From contig CAJXWI010000178.1 in assembly GCA_913062735.1 (NCBI GenBank), positions 1 to 5,916 of the forward strand: 5,916 nucleotides of DNA. Reading direction: 5' to 3'. Source of the DNA: an uncultured Arcobacter sp. (lineage in GTDB: Bacteria; Campylobacterota; Campylobacteria; Campylobacterales; Arcobacteraceae). The first letter of the stretch is position 1. Every line of letters begins with the position of its first letter. Made by a program: the position numbers and the translations under genes. Positions 4,454-5,916 of the stretch are shown in pieces. Under the pieces are notes generated by a model. That model worked only from the letters and a program-made list of their open reading frames with translations, searched no databases and was not told the origin of the DNA.

Positions 4454-5916
4454 TTGAACAATAATAATCAAGACAATAATAACAAAAACAATAAAAATGG
4501 AAATTTTTTTAATAATAATCCTTTATTAATTTTCGTAATTTTTTCAATTGTTACAATAATGGCATTTAAAACTATGTTTCCAGAAAACCAAAATGGTATG
4601 AATAATAATGGAATACAAGCTTTTGGTTCTACTAACAATAATAAAACTAAGACAATTGCTTATTCTGAACTTAAAAAATTAATGGCAAGTTCTCAAATTG
4701 ATTACGTTGGCATTGGAAAGGTTTATATTAAAGCCATTTCAAAAGGTTCTAACGGGCAAGTTACAACATATACTGCAAGAAGAGTTATTCCTGATGAAAC
4801 ATTAATTAAAGCCTTAGAAGAAAAGGGCATTAATTATGGTGGCATTAATGAAGAAAACCTTTTAGCAGATATTTTATTTGGTTGGATTCTTCCAATCTTT
4901 ATCTTTTTTGCAATTTGGATGTTCTTGGCTAAGCGAATGTCTAAATCTATGGGCGGAGGAGGCGGAGGCCTTCTTGGAATTGGTTCTTCTAAAAAAATGA
5001 TAAATTCTGAAAAACCCAATGTTAAGTTTGAAGATATGGCGGGAAACAAAGAAGCAAAAGAAGAAGTAGCTGAAATTGTGGAATTTCTAAGAAATCCTGA
5101 TAGATATGTAAAATTAGGAGCTCAAATTCCTAAAGGTGTGTTATTAGTAGGACCTCCAGGAACAGGAAAAACATTATTAGCAAAAGCAGTTGCAGGAGAA
5201 GCAGAAGTTGAATTTATGTCCGTTACTGGATCTTCTTTTATTGAAATGTTTGTAGGTGTTGGAGCTTCAAGAGTAAGAGATTTATTTGAGCAAGCAAAAA
5301 AAGTTGCACCTTCTATTATTTTCATTGATGAAATTGATGCTATTGGTAAATCTAGATCTTCAGGTGGCCCAATGGGTGGAAATGATGAGAGAGAACAAAC
5401 GTTAAATCAACTCTTAGCTGAAATGGATGGTTTTAGCTCAGCTGGTGCGCCAGTTATTGTATTAGCAGCAACAAATAGACCAGAAGTATTAGATGCCGCT
5501 CTTCTTAGACCAGGACGGTTTGATCGACAAGTATTGGTTGATAAACCAGATTTAGATGGTAGAATTGAAATTTTAAAAGTTCATATTAAAGATGTTAAAT
5601 TAGCAAAAGATGTTGATTTAAGAGAAGTTGCTACTATGACAGCTGGTTTAGCTGGTGCAGATTTAGCAAATATTATTAATGAAGCAGCATTACTTGCAGG
5701 ACGTGCTAACAAAGAACAAGTTGAAAATGAAGATTTTAAAGAAGCAGTTGAGAGACAAATTGCTGGTTTAGAGAAAAAATCAAAGAGAATTTCTCCAAAA
5801 GAGAGAGAAATTGTTGCTTATCACGAATCTGGTCATGCATTATTGGCTGAAATTACAAAGGGTGCTAAAAAAGTAAATAAAGTATCTATAGTTCCAAGAG
5901 GACTTGCAGCACTTGG
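4454..5916 (+). CDS. ftsH: ATP-dependent zinc metalloprotease FtsH, N-terminal 487 residues (3' truncated by the window)
   Basis: FtsH is a hexameric inner-membrane AAA+ protease that degrades unassembled membrane proteins and regulatory proteins. Translation from TTG 4454 gives, in order: an asparagine-rich cytoplasmic start (2-22, 14 Asn of 21), a first membrane helix (about 23-41), a periplasmic domain (about 42-138), a second membrane helix (about 139-159), a glycine-rich linker (MGGGGGG, 166-172), and the AAA+ module. The module has Walker A GPPGTGKT (233-240), the pore loop MFVGVGASR (265-273), Walker B IIFIDEID (288-295), and the second region of homology ATNRPEVLDAALLRPGRFDR (339-358) with arginine fingers Arg352 and Arg355. 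The protease domain begins with the zinc motif HESGH (457-461), where Glu458 is catalytic. The frame runs off the right edge at VSIVPRGLAAL; the third zinc ligand and C-terminus are not visible. The start directly follows the prmA stop, which implies cotranscription. HESGH replaces the more common HEAGH but keeps the metal ligands. Confidence 0.97.
   Translation, partial: MNNNNQDNNNKNNKNGNFFNNNPLLIFVIFSIVTIMAFKTMFPENQNGMNNNGIQAFGSTNNNKTKTIAYSELKKLMASSQIDYVGIGKVYIKAISKGSNGQVTTYTARRVIPDETLIKALEEKGINYGGINEENLLADILFGWILPIFIFFAIWMFLAKRMSKSMGGGGGGLLGIGSSKKMINSEKPNVKFEDMAGNKEAKEEVAEIVEFLRNPDRYVKLGAQIPKGVLLVGPPGTGKTLLAKAVAGEAEVEFMSVTGSSFIEMFVGVGASRVRDLFEQAKKVAPSIIFIDEIDAIGKSRSSGGPMGGNDEREQTLNQLLAEMDGFSSAGAPVIVLAATNRPEVLDAALLRPGRFDRQVLVDKPDLDGRIEILKVHIKDVKLAKDVDLREVATMTAGLAGADLANIINEAALLAGRANKEQVENEDFKEAVERQIAGLEKKSKRISPKEREIVAYHESGHALLAEITKGAKKVNKVSIVPRGLAAL

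Noticed and set aside
4454..4520. AAT-rich stretch as an intergenic repeat or regulatory element
   Set aside because: It is in frame with FtsH, directly follows a well-placed AAGGAG and TTG, and leads straight into the first membrane helix, so it is best read as coding.
4834..5325. Two reverse-strand open frames (71 and 67 codons) inside ftsH
   Set aside because: The proline run in the first is just the complement of the glycine-rich FtsH linker, and the second is opposite the Walker A region; both are shadows.
1..5916. Mobile element, CRISPR array, tRNA/rRNA gene, riboswitch or rho-independent terminator
   Set aside because: I looked on both strands and found no repeat array, transposase or integrase motif, tRNA cloverleaf, or GC-rich hairpin followed by a T run; almost all bases are accounted for by core genes.

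Overview
The window is a dense, one-directional (+ strand) run of core housekeeping genes from an AT-rich bacterium, most likely a member of the Campylobacterota close to Arcobacter. This placement is inference. It rests on the low G+C, the AAA/AAT/TTA-heavy codon use, the short DksA, the protein sequence style, and a gene order that I recall being partly shared with Campylobacter jejuni (accD - rlmH - dksA - membrane protein - dus in one place, prmA - ftsH in another). I see no phage, insertion sequence, CRISPR, tRNA or rRNA. No intergenic gap is longer than about 50 bases.

Layout from left to right: the 3' end of accD (fatty acid synthesis); a ThiE/TenI-family thiamine phosphate synthase-like gene that overlaps accD by 1 base; rlmH (23S rRNA pseudouridine methyltransferase), which overlaps the ThiE-like gene by 8 bases; a 49-base gap with two perfect TATAAT boxes; dksA (RNA polymerase-binding stringent-response factor), probably starting at TTG; an unrecognised two-helix membrane protein with a long cytoplasmic helical region; a tRNA-dihydrouridine synthase abutting it with no gap; prmA (ribosomal protein L11 methyltransferase); and the first 487 codons of ftsH (membrane AAA+ protease), starting at TTG directly after the prmA stop and running off the right edge.

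The overlaps and abutting stops and starts suggest one or two operons, with an internal promoter before dksA. The common theme is ribosome and tRNA modification (RlmH, Dus, PrmA), growth-rate control of transcription (DksA) and envelope homeostasis (AccD, FtsH). Most of the window is ordinary core genome and I do not see a new defence or mobile system. The points most worth a second look are the membrane protein, whose layout resembles LapA plus LapB and which lies near ftsH; the ThiE-like protein, which lacks the usual last helix and has a changed active-site loop; the asparagine-rich N-terminus of FtsH; and the promoter and start arrangement of dksA.
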